DNA of 64,000 bases from Eutrigla gurnardus. Taxonomy: Eukaryota; Chordata; Actinopteri; Perciformes; Triglidae. Where the stretch lies: positions 23,677,046-23,741,045 of the forward strand of contig OY741273.1 in the NCBI GenBank assembly GCA_963514095.1. The letters are read 5' to 3'. Numbering within the stretch: the stretch's first letter is position 1; each line of letters starts with the position of its first letter. The notes beneath the pieces were generated by a model. The model had not been told where the DNA came from. It saw only the letters and a list, made by a program, of their open reading frames with translations, and did not search any database. Shown in pieces: positions 51,301-63,609 of this stretch. The position numbers and the translations under genes are program-made.

Positions 51301-53187
51301 AAGAAGCTATGATTCATCTTGTCATCAGCTCATTCTTAAATAATGAGAAGTACTCAAGAATGGTGACTTGCATTGTTGCATTATTTATTTACCAGATCAA
51401 ATGCCAAACAAACCTAAATGGTGTCTCTTAACAATCCACATGAATATCTTTGTACTGTAGGAAAGTCAGCTGCTGCATTGTGCCGTCACAAAGAGCACCT
51501 CATCAACTGTCTGTTTACAGGGATTATTTTCTTCATAAATCAATGATCTCATAGGGAAATAATATTCCTGAAGAACACAAGTGTTCTTCTTGTTTTTTGT
51601 GGAGCCAGACATTCTGAGGTGCAATGTAGTGTAGCAAGGCTTCTATAATCAGTGCATCACTTCTGTGTTAACAGAAGGCTAGCTCAAAGAGAGGAGCACT
51701 GTGAAGGAAGAGAGGAGAATTACAGTGAGGGGCTGTAAGGAGAGAATCTTACACAAGATCCACTTTAAAATCACCAATCGGAGCACCTTAGATCAAGAGA
51801 CAGCATGGTTTAGGGTTAGACACATTTAAATATTTAAATATAAATATTTAAATGTTTTGAAATAACATTTAAAGCTACTCAACATAATATGATGTTATGA
51901 ATAAATGTGGAGATAATAAAAGTGTAAATTGGAAGAAATTGCAAAATATCTGTATTGGTCTCTTTTCATGGCTGAAGGATTGCAATGTAAATGTAAATCT
52001 GTATAAAATATTTGTTTCTGTGCAATCATTTGCACTGTTTGACCACCAATAGCACACTTATAGTAATTAAAAAAAATTGGAGTACATTAAAAAAGAATGT
52101 AATAAATAATATATATATATGTATTTGAATGTTTAATCTTGGTGAAAACACTGCCATTAAAGCCTATTTTATACGGTTGCTCTGACTCCAACTCCGACTA
52201 CTCCACTGTTTATGGCCTCGGCAACACTACAAACTCCTGATGTATCGCACCCTTTTCCCATCCGTGCTCCCCCGAGAAGCGCCGCACCCTTCCAGCCACA
52301 AAAACAACTAAAGTGTCAGGCAGCACTCCGATTCACAAACGATGGTGGATTGCACCCTCTGTCTTAGATGACAGATCATCAGTGCTCCAAATGTCAGATT
52401 GCTTTTTGAAATTTGCACTATGCTATGACATGAATGCTATTAGTAATATCATATTAACACCCAAAGATAAGAGCCACTTAAAGGGCATTTTAACCACGGG
52501 CTTGGTTTATTTCTTGTAACTTTGATTTCAGAGCTTGTTATCAAAATAAATATAGGCCTGCCACAGACTATTAGAGGGGATAGTGAACGATGTTGATGTG
52601 AATGACTGCTAAAAAATGAACAGATTGGGTTGTTGTAACTTCCCGAATTTTCGGTCATAATTATCCTTTCAAAGGATGGAAATATTTGAGCGAGAAAAGG
52701 CGATACAGAGTATGTTGGTACAGGTGTACTAACAGGATGTCACTAATGTCACTTAATTACTGTCTTACTACTGTTTGAACATATGGGCTTTCATTTAAAA
52801 TGTGTATTTGGGTCATAGTGGGAAAGAAACCACGGAGACGGCAGGTGTGAAATATTACTGCTCATGTTAACAGCGTTGTTGGCAGCTCAAGGTAGACAAC
52901 CCGAGTCCAACATCTGTAAAAGTTATTGGATGATGATGTTTTATGTTGAGCTTAATGGTGTGAATCATGTCTAACCAGGTTAACTGTATCATCACTTCAT
53001 TATTATTAGTACGTTATTATTTCTAGACTCTTCTAGACTTTGAGGATTAGTAAAATGGTTAATAATGGGCTGGTGGGTTGGTGGGATAATAGAAAAAGTA
53101 ATTGGACGTTAGGACTGAGTGGCGCTCACAATATCATGAATCCAATCATCCTTGTCTTCATCTCTCTCTTTTTTTTTTTCTTCGTAG
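48362..53187 (+). other. cntn5: Intron of cntn5 between linker and Ig1 exons (4.8 kb)
   Basis: No exon seen. Contains the 34-bp palindrome at 51822-51855, an 11-bp tandem (AGCAATAATTA) at about 50369-50398, and a weak transposon-end-like segment near 52156-52205. Confidence 0.9.
51822..51855. repeat. Perfect 15-bp inverted repeat with a 4-nt loop
   Basis: ACATTTAAATATTTA, loop AATA, TAAATATTTAAATGT. All A/T apart from one C/G pair at the ends. Confidence 0.95.
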
Positions 53188-53311
53188 AAAGTGAAGAGTT
53201 TGGGCCTGTTTTTATCCATGAGCCAGACGACGTTGTTTTTCCTTTGGATTCTGATGAAAAGAAAGTGATGATGCACTGTGAAGCACGAGGGAATCCACCA
53301 CCCACATACAG
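53188..53311 (+). CDS. cntn5: Contactin 5 Ig domain 1, first half (residues 88-129)
   Basis: The acceptor is a T-rich tract ending TTCGTAG at 53187 and the donor is TACAG|GTGTGA at 53311/53312. The exon is 124 bp, entering in phase 1 and leaving in phase 2. It encodes EFGPVFIHEPDDVVFPLDSD (residues 91-110), the first strands of Ig1, then the first Ig cysteine, Cys118, in HCEARGNPPP. The motif CE.RGNP before the intron is shared across contactins; EPDD and DSDEKKV are closest to contactin 5. An open reading frame continues upstream of the acceptor as far as about 53040, but those codons are intronic and lack similarity. The following intron is only 100 bp. Confidence 0.93.
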
Positions 53312-53411
53312 GTGTGACATATGTCTCCTAATTGTGATCCTATTCACAGCTCATTAGTGTGTCATTCATCACAAATGCATTACACTCTCCTATTCTTCTT
53401 CTGTTTTTCAG
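53312..53411 (+). other. cntn5: 100-bp intron within the Ig1 domain
   Basis: GTGTGA start and TTTTTCAG end. It splits the Ig1 domain between the first cysteine and the tryptophan, at a phase-2 position. Confidence 0.93.
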
Positions 53412-53587
53412 TTGGTACATCAATGGGACGGAAGTGGATGCGGAGGCAGACTATCGCTACAGCTTCATTGATGGAAACCTAATTATCAGCAATGCAAGTG
53501 AGATCACTGACTATGGGAAGTACCAGTGTAAAGCAAGGAACAGCTTCGGGACCGTCCTCGGTCGAGAAGCTCTACTGCAGTTTGCAT
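53412..53587 (+). CDS. cntn5: Contactin 5 Ig domain 1, second half (residues 129-188)
   Basis: The acceptor is CTGTTTTTCAG ending at 53411 and the donor is GCAT|GTGAGT at 53587/53588. The exon is 176 bp, phase 2 in and phase 1 out. It carries the invariant Ig tryptophan (Trp130 in SWYINGTEV), the DYRYSFIDG turn, and the second cysteine in D-Y-G-K-Y-Q-C (Cys168), which pairs with Cys118 of the preceding exon 50 residues earlier, as usual for an I-set Ig domain. Two N-glycosylation sequons are visible: N133-G-T and N156-A-S. The codon across the upstream junction is AG|T, giving Ser129 where the paralogues and mammalian contactin 5 usually have Arg before the Trp. The exon ends with LLQFA plus a split Tyr codon, the normal Ig1-Ig2 boundary. 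Confidence 0.94.
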
Positions 53588-55898
53588 GTGAGTAAACTTT
53601 TAAAAGTTATACATACACAAGGTCTCATAATATATTTGATAAATATATACTATATATACTACTCTGCATACTGTACAGGAGAGTGTCAGACAGTTAATCT
53701 TTTTGTGTGATTAATTTGCATATCAATATAATATAACTGTTGTATTTGCCATTCATATTTTCACATTTCATATTAATATTATGTGGCTAAAAGGTGAAAT
53801 TTTTGTATTTGGAACAAAGCAGATTGTGTTGTTGTTTTTTTTTATAATGCAATCACATTTGGTGGAACAGACATATTCAAAATATACATATACTTTATTA
53901 ATCCTTTCAACCTCAACGAAGGCGATGCATACTAAATCCAATTCTTCCGTTTCACAATAAAAGCCCTAGATATACACTATGTAACTGTTTGAATCTCAGA
54001 GTTCAATACTCAAATTCCCTAAGACTATTCCTAAACGCAAACCCAATAAAGTAGCTAGGCTATACAACATTTTACTAACAGACTGACAGATGCTGCTCTG
54101 GGTCGACAGGATAGTAGGTCCTCTGCCTGCATCAATCTATTCAAATCTTTTATTGGAAAAAGTCTTGCAAAATTTACAAAATTCCCATCGCTGCGGGTGT
54201 GAATAGTTTTGATGGGAAATGTTCGCGGGCAAATATTTCACATTTTCGTGTTGTTTATTCGTCACACCGCCAGTGTGTTAAGGCCTTTAGGGGGGTGAAG
54301 AACATGCTTCTCATATGAAACAAATAATTAGCTGCAAGCTCTTTGTCTCTGTGAGTTAAAATAAACCTGTTTGGTTCCAGGGGTAAATAAACACTTCAGT
54401 GTCTACAGTAAGGTTTTGTTGCTGAGTTTAGATTCCAGTGGGAACCGTTGCACTGCTTACAGGGTATGTGCCCTCAAATGCCATGTCTCAACAGTAAATG
54501 AGAGCAAACAGCACATTTCTTCCCCCAGTAATCTCCTGGCCTACCTCCAAGACGTCATCACAGGCTAAGGCAGCACACACAGAGGGACCAGGGGCTCAGA
54601 GGAACATGCATTGTTGGTTTTCTCTACAGTTTTCTCAGTAGCACTGACCATAATTACCTTATTGGCATGTCTGCTGGGAACTCTCTGACATGTTGCTAGA
54701 AAGTGGAGAACATACATGGTCTCATGAGTTGTTATGAGGATGTGTTACAGGAAAAAACAAATGGCTACTTTAATCTGAAACGATGTATGCGCATATCTGG
54801 AAAGAGGAGCACTTTTTTCTTCAGGCCAACAGGATCAAAGTGTGTTGTTTTGTTTAGTTTGTTTTTCTTTACAAAGTTTCATATATATCAGCATGATCAA
54901 AAAAAAAAAAAAAGGAGGAAGAAGAACTAAATTAAATATAAGCCAGACTGCATTGGCAGGCAGACATGCCCAGATGGTAAAGCACAGACAGGGGCTACAA
55001 AGATTGCTGCTAGTTTTTCAGTGACAGAAGCTGCACCACAACATGTACATGTTCACTTATCTGTCCTCTTAGCTGTCCAGATCGTGTCCTCCCCCTCTCT
55101 CCACTCAAGTGTCGCATATTAATCACAAATCTGTTTGAGCTCTCTTTTTTTTTTTCGTGAAAGGTGTAACTTGCCTGAAAATGAGCAACATGTAGGCGAA
55201 GCTCTATTCATACGCTTTAGATGAGACATGGACAGCTGTTTTAGATTTGCATACATTGCATTTGTTGACACAATGTTATGTCAGATTCACAGTGGAGACA
55301 TGCAATATTCTAAGGTGGTATTTTGCCCAAATCTTTGGAATCAGTGGCTGTTGTGCAATGCACATTCTTTATTGTGCATTTAATTTGTGAAGTTTGCAGC
55401 CTGTTTATCTGTTTAATGTGCAGTTGCTCATTCTGTTCCACTTAAAACTATAAAAGTCCACTCAGTAGAGTTCAGATCTCTGCAGGTGTGTCTGCAAGAC
55501 CGCTGATGTTCAATGCTATTTTATTATTTTTTCCGTCTTCACAGCATGTCTCACGCAACAGATACACTCTCATTTTAATCTATGCAGCTGTCTGCACGGC
55601 TCCTTGCAGACCAGTTTTATGCTTGTTACCAAAGTGGGGGGTTTTTACGCTTCAAATCAATTTTGTCAATATTACCAGCATAAACACGTTCAACTTTGGG
55701 GAAGCAGAGTGTACTGCTGTCTGGACTCGGATCTGGTTTGTAAAAGTAACAGACTCTCCTTTCACTTTGGGGACTTTTGGGTGTGTTGAGGTGTTTTTTT
55801 GCAGTGTTTTTTCATGGGCAGACGTAAACCTACACTGTACATATACTCCACTAGACAACTTCACTGCTTGCCTTTCCCTCTGCTCCGATCACCACCAT

Positions 55899-55920
55899 CT
55901 CTCTCTCTCTCTCTCTCTCT
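55899..55920 (+). repeat. (CT)11 microsatellite
   Basis: Uninterrupted CT dinucleotides. Confidence 0.95.
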
Positions 55921-56864
55921 ACCACACATGCTACACACGGCCGCACTGAGCCACGATCGTAATGGAAAAATGGATCAAGAATACTACTAGACCGACATTT
56001 ACGGCTTACCAAGGCGTGCAAATGTGGACAGGGAGAATTGTTAATCCCTAGCAGAAATAAAAAAATAGTTGTTGATCACCTGCCGCCGTACAGGCGGTGA
56101 GGAGGAGCGAGGAGTATTAATATCATATCACATTTTTTGGCAGGATTACGATCCACAGTCTTAACATAATTCTTTTACGTTTTCTGTAATTTTTAAAGAC
56201 GATTTGGCAAGTTACCAAGTGAAAGTACATCCAAACTAATTTATTTAAAAAAATATAGCCCGGCAAGGAAACAAAGCACACCAAACTCTGTTCTCAAATT
56301 GCACACATTAATGTTTTGAAAAATTAATCAGATACTTTTCAACATCCACATGAACCACTTTCCACATCGGCATAAATTACAGAAAATCTGTCTCTTTTAA
56401 AGATGGTTTGCATGGTACTCTGCTTATTTGCTCCCTCCAAAACAGTGTTGATGAACACCAGAAGCAAACAGCAGGAGTTGGGTTTTCATTAAAACAATGT
56501 TATGACTTTGTTAACAGCATGCCAAATTAATCAGAGCACACAAGGCCAAATTGCCTACTAACTTACCACATGAACGGTTGCTGATAAACAGTGTAGTACC
56601 GGTGCTATATTACATCACTTTCAGCAAACTTCACGGAGAACAACGAGGAGAAAATGCCATCACCGATCTGTTTTAGCCAGATGCTTTCTGGTGTAGGTCA
56701 GCTAAAAACACAAAAACACAGAATCCATCATCCATTTATGTGTTCATGAAAAAAACCCTCACCTGCCTCTCCTCTCCTCCGCTCTCATCTGTGGAAAAAT
56801 AAACTCTGAGCCATCAAGTGGTAGCAATATTTGCTCGTTACAGATTCTGGCTGCTTAAAGTATA

Positions 56865-56881
56865 TAATAATAATAATAATA
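56865..56881 (+). repeat. (TAA)n short microsatellite
   Basis: Five to six TAA units. Confidence 0.85.
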
Positions 56882-59690
56882 GTTTAACGTTTTTGTTTAA
56901 ACTAGCTGCTGAGCTGTATGCGAGGCAGACACTGCAACAATATAATTGCAACTGACAAACACAAGCCTGCTAGAGATAACAAAGCTGAGTACATTGCAGT
57001 GAATGTCGTATAGTACAAATGGTTACCAAGAAGTGTACTCCAGCATTGTTTTACTATTTTCTTACAAGGCTCAAAGCAAATGCAGCATTTTGATCAATAA
57101 GCACAATAATAGAAAACTCTCTTTTATCTGTGTTCACTCAAGGAGAATGTCTTACTTCTACAAGCGTAAAAGTTGAGTAAAGGCTTGACAATAGCCGTGA
57201 CTAAATGCCGTCTCCAGAGAATAATTAATACCTCACAAATTCAACTATAAAAAACTTCCTTGAAGAGGAAATTGCACGCAGGGAGCAAGTGGAAGACTTC
57301 AACTGCATAACTGTTTTATGTAGCTCTACTTCACTCATTTTCACAAAAGATTTCCGGTCTTTGATTGCAAAACTAGCTGAGATATTAACAATTATCTCAT
57401 TTTCAAAAAAGAAATTTAAATATTTGGTGAATTGTTTAATTGCTTTTTCTCTGCATTCAATCAGCACACAAATGTGTTGATTTTCCCAAGGCATTTCCTT
57501 AATCAGTCATTTCTTTTTAGTTCAGGCGCGGCCATATCGAGAGAGATCTTAATTTACTTTTTCATGAATGGGTTTCAGAGGTTGCTATACGCTATACCAG
57601 AAATGGTCACATTGAATAATAAACAGTAGCAGTTGGATTCAGAATGATGTATCCTTTGGTGCTCGATGAATAGTAAGCAGATATATTAAAGTGTATCTGT
57701 TGCGTGGGTTAAATGTATTAAAAAAACATCTTAACTCAAGTTTTTTTTTTTTATTGCTTTTAATTTATTCACTTCCATATTGAGTCAATAAATCCGGGGA
57801 TGAGGTTTCAATTAAAAGAGATGCTCCATCTGAACCCAGCCATGTTTCAGTTAAAATCAAATTGAGCTTATGTTCAGTGATAAGATCTTTTCATACGGCT
57901 TTGGCAGAATTTTAGCGTAATAGACTTAAAGCATATTAAGGCTTAAGCCGAGGGGATGTTTGGGCTCACGTTTGGCTGACTGGCAGATGTGTCAGCGGAG
58001 ACAATGGCCACAATCACACATCAGCCTCACCCAAGCCACCTTTGCACACAATTGGATTTTCTAGTTCTCATAACAGGCAGAGCGGTACGTTTTCTGTCGT
58101 TGGGGCGTGACACCACGTAATGTGGAACGATGCAGCACAGACAGGCCGCGCCAAGTTGAAGGTGCAAAATTATTAATTAATATTCCACTATGTTGCCAAA
58201 TCACATAATTCCCTTGCAGCGTAGCACAGTAGCACATTTTCTGAGGCCCCGGGGGTTTTGAGCCGCAGCGCTAAAATATCACTCACTGAATAAACATGTG
58301 TGACTATCTGAGCTGTGCTATTGAGAAAGCAACGAATCCAACATCTTACCAACTGTTGTTGTGTCACGATATAAAGAACCAGTCAGAGAACTAACGCTTC
58401 TTTGGACAACGGTGTAAAATCAGCAAATGGAATCATTATTTCTTCTATTATATACACATTATCTTCTTAAAACTTAAACAAATATGCATGTTTAGGAAAT
58501 ATGGATCCAATAGTAGATGTTTTTAATAATTTAATTAAAGAAATACATTTTCTTTACATTTAAATAAATCATATCCTAAATAAGCGTAACTTGACATAAG
58601 AGTTCTTTAGATGTTGTTAAATAATTTGCATTCAAACCTGTCCTAGTGTAAGAAATGTGTTTCTTCACAAAGGTGATAAAACGGTCCAAATATTCAGCAG
58701 CACCAACATGTAATGTCCTCACTGTCTACGTTTCTTTAAAATGTGACCCTTCAAGAGGCCCAGAAACAAGGAGAGGTGCCCTGCAGCGCACATTTGGATG
58801 CAGAACCTTCCCTCTCGCTTTCAGCATAACAAATGGCGGGCATTTATCACTCAGCACGGAGCTCAACTTTTTCCTGCCTTTTCTTGTTGCCATCGCACAT
58901 TTCCATGCATTGACACAGTTGGCAACTGCTTTAATGGTACACACAAGCAATGTTTTCCCCCCTCATGAACGCAGGGTTTAAATAAGTAATGATCCCCGTC
59001 TGCGTTGTTAAGACTTGGAAAAGAACTTATGCGACTCTTGTTTAGTGCACATTAAGACATTGCACACACTTGTAACTTCTATCATTTCAGAGCGTGCTGA
59101 TTCCTAGAGATCTGCGACTTCCAATTTCTCTATTCTGCAGGTTTCAGATCACATTGGGGCATAAAATATACAACTGAATCTCATATAGTTTTAGCCGACT
59201 GAGACAAATTTATTCTTGGGGAAAAAAATCAGTCAATTGTTTAGTCTGGCTGGTCTGATTTACTTGGGGCCAGGTTGGCGTTATTAAATTTGCTCACTAG
59301 TCATGTGCCTGTTGAATCACTTCACTATACCCTCTGGTCGCGAGGGTTTGTTAAGTCAAGCTGTCGAACTGAACACAGCCCCGTTTCATGCAGGGAATCA
59401 GGGGAGAGGGACTGGACCGACCAGAGTAAGACTCTATATTCTATCCACTGGTCGTGGGCTCTGCTCCAAAGTGTTTCAGTAGGATGCTTTTTTTCTCACT
59501 TTGTTTTGAAATTCTGAGCTGCCGAACTCACACTTGGGCTGTTTTTCAGCCGTGACTTTGAAGGCAAGCCTGCAGAGAGGGGGTCTCTGATCCTTCTCCC
59601 CAAAGAGTTCTCTCTCTGCTGAAGCTCAGGTATCGAGCCGCTCTAAGCAGTACAGTAGTAATGAAATTAATGGGATGCTTTGACTTTGGA

Positions 59691-59716
59691 ACACACACAA
59701 ACACACACACACACAC
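59691..59716 (+). repeat. (CA)n microsatellite with one interruption
   Basis: CA dinucleotides with a single AA break at 59699-59700. Confidence 0.9.
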
Positions 59717-62221
59717 TGTGAAATGTTCTACAAATCTGGGATGATCAGTAGTTAAAGCCCATTGATTATATTCATACTGATAACTAATTTGCATTGAGCA
59801 CCTGCTGCTATGCTTTCCTTTTTTCAAATTTCATCCCTGCATGTCTGGATAAAGACAATTGATTAAAAAGTAATTAATATTGACTCACTTATGCAGTTTG
59901 GAAAAGGGCAACACCAGTCCAGAGCCTCGTGTCCTGGTTCTATAACATGCAAATGCTTCACTGATGATGTGGAAAATGACAGAAATGATTACCGAAACGT
60001 CCGCTTGGCCTCCTTTTCTCTTTTTATTAGCATTGCTGTGGTGCTTTTACATTGTACTTCTCATGTGACAATCACACAGCATGGTTGATTTACTGGATAT
60101 AGTTGTTTTTTGTTTTTGTTCCGTTTTATGGCTGTTATTGCTCACCCTAACCAGGACTTATTTATTCCAAACAACCAGTGTTGCTGCTGTCTGAAATGTA
60201 TAATTTCCCGTGTGCCTGGAGATGTTTCCCAGGAAACAACTTACCCATTACTGGTTGTTTTCAACATAACTGTAATGGGTCTCTTTAACTGGATATACTG
60301 TACTGTAGCTTGAATTGTTATCATGCTGCAGCAGTTGGTTATATAGAGTAGCAAAACGGAAATACACGAGGATGAAAATTACATTCAATATTTATTAAAT
60401 TAGGCAAGCCTTCTAAGAAGACTCATGTTTCCACAACGTGTAGCCTGGCTGAATAATTGAAGGGGAAGGAATTGCTACAGAAACCTCACATACTCATGTT
60501 GCAGGTCAGTAATGACTGTTGTTGTTAAAACACTTGGGTGTATAGCCCCGAGGCAATTAATGTGTCTGTATTTGTGTGTCACACTCATTTCAGTGATTAC
60601 ACACTTTATCAAGAGGTTAAAAAATGTTTAGCCCGCCTTTTGATCTATATGCTCATTAAAGTTGGAGTAGCGCCACAAATGAAAAAGAAAAACAAGGTAG
60701 TTACACTGACAAAAGTGACAGAGTGGTGACGGCTGCTGGTGGATGAATTGTGACAAGGTGACAGTCGGCGGCTCCCCATCCCCGTACTCCGGTTGCAGGT
60801 TGTTAAATCAGCACTAGTCACACCTAGCAAATGGGCCGAGATGATGGGATCCAGTATCACTAGGATACCAGTCCAGGCCGGCAATATCAAAAAGACATTA
60901 CAATGCGGACAAAGCAGCAGCATGCAGTTTGAATGTAGGTATCTAACATTGAATTCACAGTCCAATCTGTGGGGAATCAATTCAAGGTAAAAGGTTGTAT
61001 CACTCATGGGTCATTTTGAATGAAACTGAGAGCCAAGAGAGGGTATACGCAGTCATCTCCATTTCAGAAATGTTAGCCTTGTGTGTTGTTGTTCCAGCGT
61101 TGCACACTATTCACCGTTGATGTGCCTTATTCCAAGCACAGGAAGTGGTCGGCAGGGCAGATTGATCCGTGGTGTGGAATGAATGCTTGCAAATCCAGGT
61201 TATGTGTCTACTCTCCTTGTTGAAGAAGTGCACTGAACCATCATGGTGCCTCTATTTTTTATATGGTTGAGCTGCTATTTCATTCCTTTTATTTGCTTCA
61301 AATTGACATCATGTTTTGTATTTAGTTTGTTTTTTCATTTTGTCCCCTTTTTTATAGTCGGATATTACAAAATGTGATCAGAAAAGAGACCACTGTTATG
61401 TTTTGAAAAATAAGGAAATGCACTTTGACAGAAAATCGACCGTGTACTATATTTTAAGATCATATTTTATGATCATTATGAAATGTTCCAGACATTTTGA
61501 AGAAATGCAGGTTTGCAAGTCACTCTGGCATAATTGCCCAACAGTTCCAGCGTAGTGGTAAACACAGCCCTTCAAAGTAGCACCATGAAAGCGGTGGTGA
61601 CACAGAGACCCGCCCTGGGTCAGCAGCCTGTCGCTTGATTTCCACACTTTGGCATTGCATCAACTAGAAACTAAGCAGGCGGGATCAGGGTGTAGAAGGC
61701 TTGCAGTTCTGGGATTTCAGATTAAACCAGCTTTGTTCTACCTCCACGGAAAACCAACAAAGTGAAAAAAAAACGCTACCGCATTAGCACATTCCACATA
61801 CTGACAGTGAAAGGGGTTTGGTCAATAAAAAGTAATATCATGGAAGACAGATTTATTCATATTCATTCATATTATCAATTGAATTGTGAATCATCACCAT
61901 TTCAAAGACGGACTTTATGATCATTTTAACAGGTTTAAGGGGTTTTCCTTGTTGTCTCTTTCTGTCCCAGGCTTCCCTTGAGTCGTTCATATGAGACAAT
62001 ATGGATGATGACAATGATAGATGTGCATTTTGTGCAAATGCAGCAGAAGCTAGTGTGCCAATTAAAGGTGTGGAGCTTGTGGGAGCAGATGGGCGTGTAA
62101 ACTGTTTGATTCCAGATTCACACAGTTGCTTTTTTTAACCATGATGATGATCAGTAGGAGGAATGGTACAGGGACACGGCTGAGAAGCCCAGGATACAGC
62201 CAATTCTATATGATCCATATA

Positions 62222-62258
62222 TGTGTGTGTGTGTGTGTATATACAGTATATATATATA
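62222..62258 (+). repeat. Compound (TG)n(TA)n microsatellite
   Basis: TG repeat to 62238, then a TA-rich repeat interrupted by CAG. Confidence 0.93.
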
Positions 62259-62780
62259 GATGGACGATGGATCTCTACTTCCTCCCACTGTCAAAAAGTG
62301 ATGCCAAAATATCCCAGATATTGGAGAAGCCATCATGAGAGTCTGCTGCGTTCGCACCCCGGTGGCTGTTTGGCTCGGAAGACAGAACAACTATCTCTAA
62401 CATCTCTAAAGAGACATTTCTGATTAAATTGACACATGCTCTGTTATACAGACTCATGACGGTTATGGAAAGTTAATGTTACATCTTCCCTCTCATACAG
62501 CTCCCAAGCCTCCAGGCTCCACGACTACTTCACTCAGAGCAGCTGTCAATCACAGCCGTCAATCATCCCATTTTATAGCATCAAATAGCTAAATTAAACT
62601 CAGAAGAATTAACACTTGAACATACAGAACATCAGCGTGATAAGATCTGCATAAAAAATGTCAGAAGCTATCTTTGGGGAAACGTATTTGATGTCTAGCG
62701 TACGTTGACTGTTTGGTTTGGCTCATGCCCCACCCGTGTTTTGGCTTTACTTTTGGGGAGCTGCCATGATGAAAGGCTAT

Positions 62781-63440
62781 AGAGTGGCGAAGTCCCGCCT
62801 TTCTATTTCCGGTACTTGGGACCTCAATATGAATTTCTGATGCATGTATTCCTATGGCGAGATGGAAATATTTTTCTGGTCCCTTTTGAATTGTGCCATG
62901 AATTTCACATATGTTGTTTGTGGTTTTTAAAGATAATTTTTCACGCAAAAAAAATATGATTTATCGCGAAGAAGTTTGATAATGGTAGGTTTTGTGTGAG
63001 GCCGCTTTGTGAACTACAGCTCGTCGCTGCTCTCGGGGCGAATGATATCTGTCAGTTTGAGGCAGCGATTCCTCGTCTTTTCATCGGACGGGAACCGAGA
63101 GCATGAACCTGCTGGAATGGGAACATTCAGGAACAAAACACACCGGCATCTTCGTTTGATCAGCACTGAATCGCTGTGAGAAAGACGTCACATACATGTG
63201 GTGTAGTCTTTCTCATTGTATTTTCTCTACAGCCTTAAACTGAACAATTGCACAATAAACGGTCAGACTCTTGACATGAAAAATTATCATTTAAATCCAC
63301 AAACAACATATTTCTAATTCGGGGCATATAACGACTGGGACCAGCAAGTCATTATTTTAGCTGCATTGAGACCCATACATTTTTTACGATCTCAGAGGTC
63401 CAATGGGAGTCTAGTGGAAGGGGCGGGACTTCGCCACTCT
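62781..63440. mobile_element. 660-bp inverted-repeat DNA element (MITE-like), family unknown
   Basis: The 19 bp AGAGTGGCGAAGTCCCGCC at 62781-62799 is repeated exactly in inverse orientation at 63422-63440. Similarity continues inward imperfectly for about 100 bp, with shared GGACCTC and CTGGTCCC words at matching distances. No transposase frame fits inside. A TA dinucleotide lies near each outer edge, but the target duplication is unclear. The interior is moderately CpG-rich compared with the intron. It ends 73 bp before a cntn5 splice acceptor. Confidence 0.82.
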
Positions 63441-63513
63441 CTACTACTGCTACTATGTATATTAATGCTGTTATATTTGAGTGTATTGCTGAGAACGATT
63501 GTCTTTGTTTCAG

Positions 63514-63609
63514 ATCTCGGTGCTTTCAGTGGGAAGACCAGAGGTGGGGTTTCTGTGCGTGAGGGTCAAGGTGTGGTTCTCATGTGCACTCCTCCTCCTC
63601 ATTCACCAG
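63514..63609 (+). CDS. cntn5: Contactin 5, start of Ig domain 2 (residues 188-220)
   Basis: The acceptor is CTTTGTTTCAG ending at 63513 and the donor is CCAG|GTAAGA at 63609/63610. The exon is 96 bp, entering and leaving in phase 1. It encodes LGAFSGKTRGGVSVREGQG, then VVLMCTPPPHSP with Cys212, the first cysteine of Ig2. VSVREGQGVVL and PPPHS are hallmarks of the contactin 3-6 group; FSG and LMC...HSP point to contactin 5. The coding sequence continues past the window. The acceptor lies 73 bp after the end of a 660-bp inverted-repeat element (62781-63440), so the functional branch point must sit within or just before that short gap; TATTAAT and TTGCTGAG in the gap are candidates. An upstream open frame from 63366 is read-through of the transposon end and is not coding. 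Confidence 0.92.

Larger units (their letters stand above)
53588..63513 (+). other. cntn5: Intron of cntn5 between Ig1 and Ig2 exons (9.9 kb)
   Basis: No exon seen on either strand. Simple repeats (A14 near 54899, TC tract 55899, TAA 56866, CA 59691, TG/TA 62222) and the inverted-repeat element at 62781 are the only structured sequence recognised. Open frames at 55488-55949 and 60645-61007 look like chance. Confidence 0.9.

Noticed and set aside
55488..55949. 153-codon plus-strand open frame
   Set aside because: Ends in a CT-repeat translation; no known motif; probably chance.
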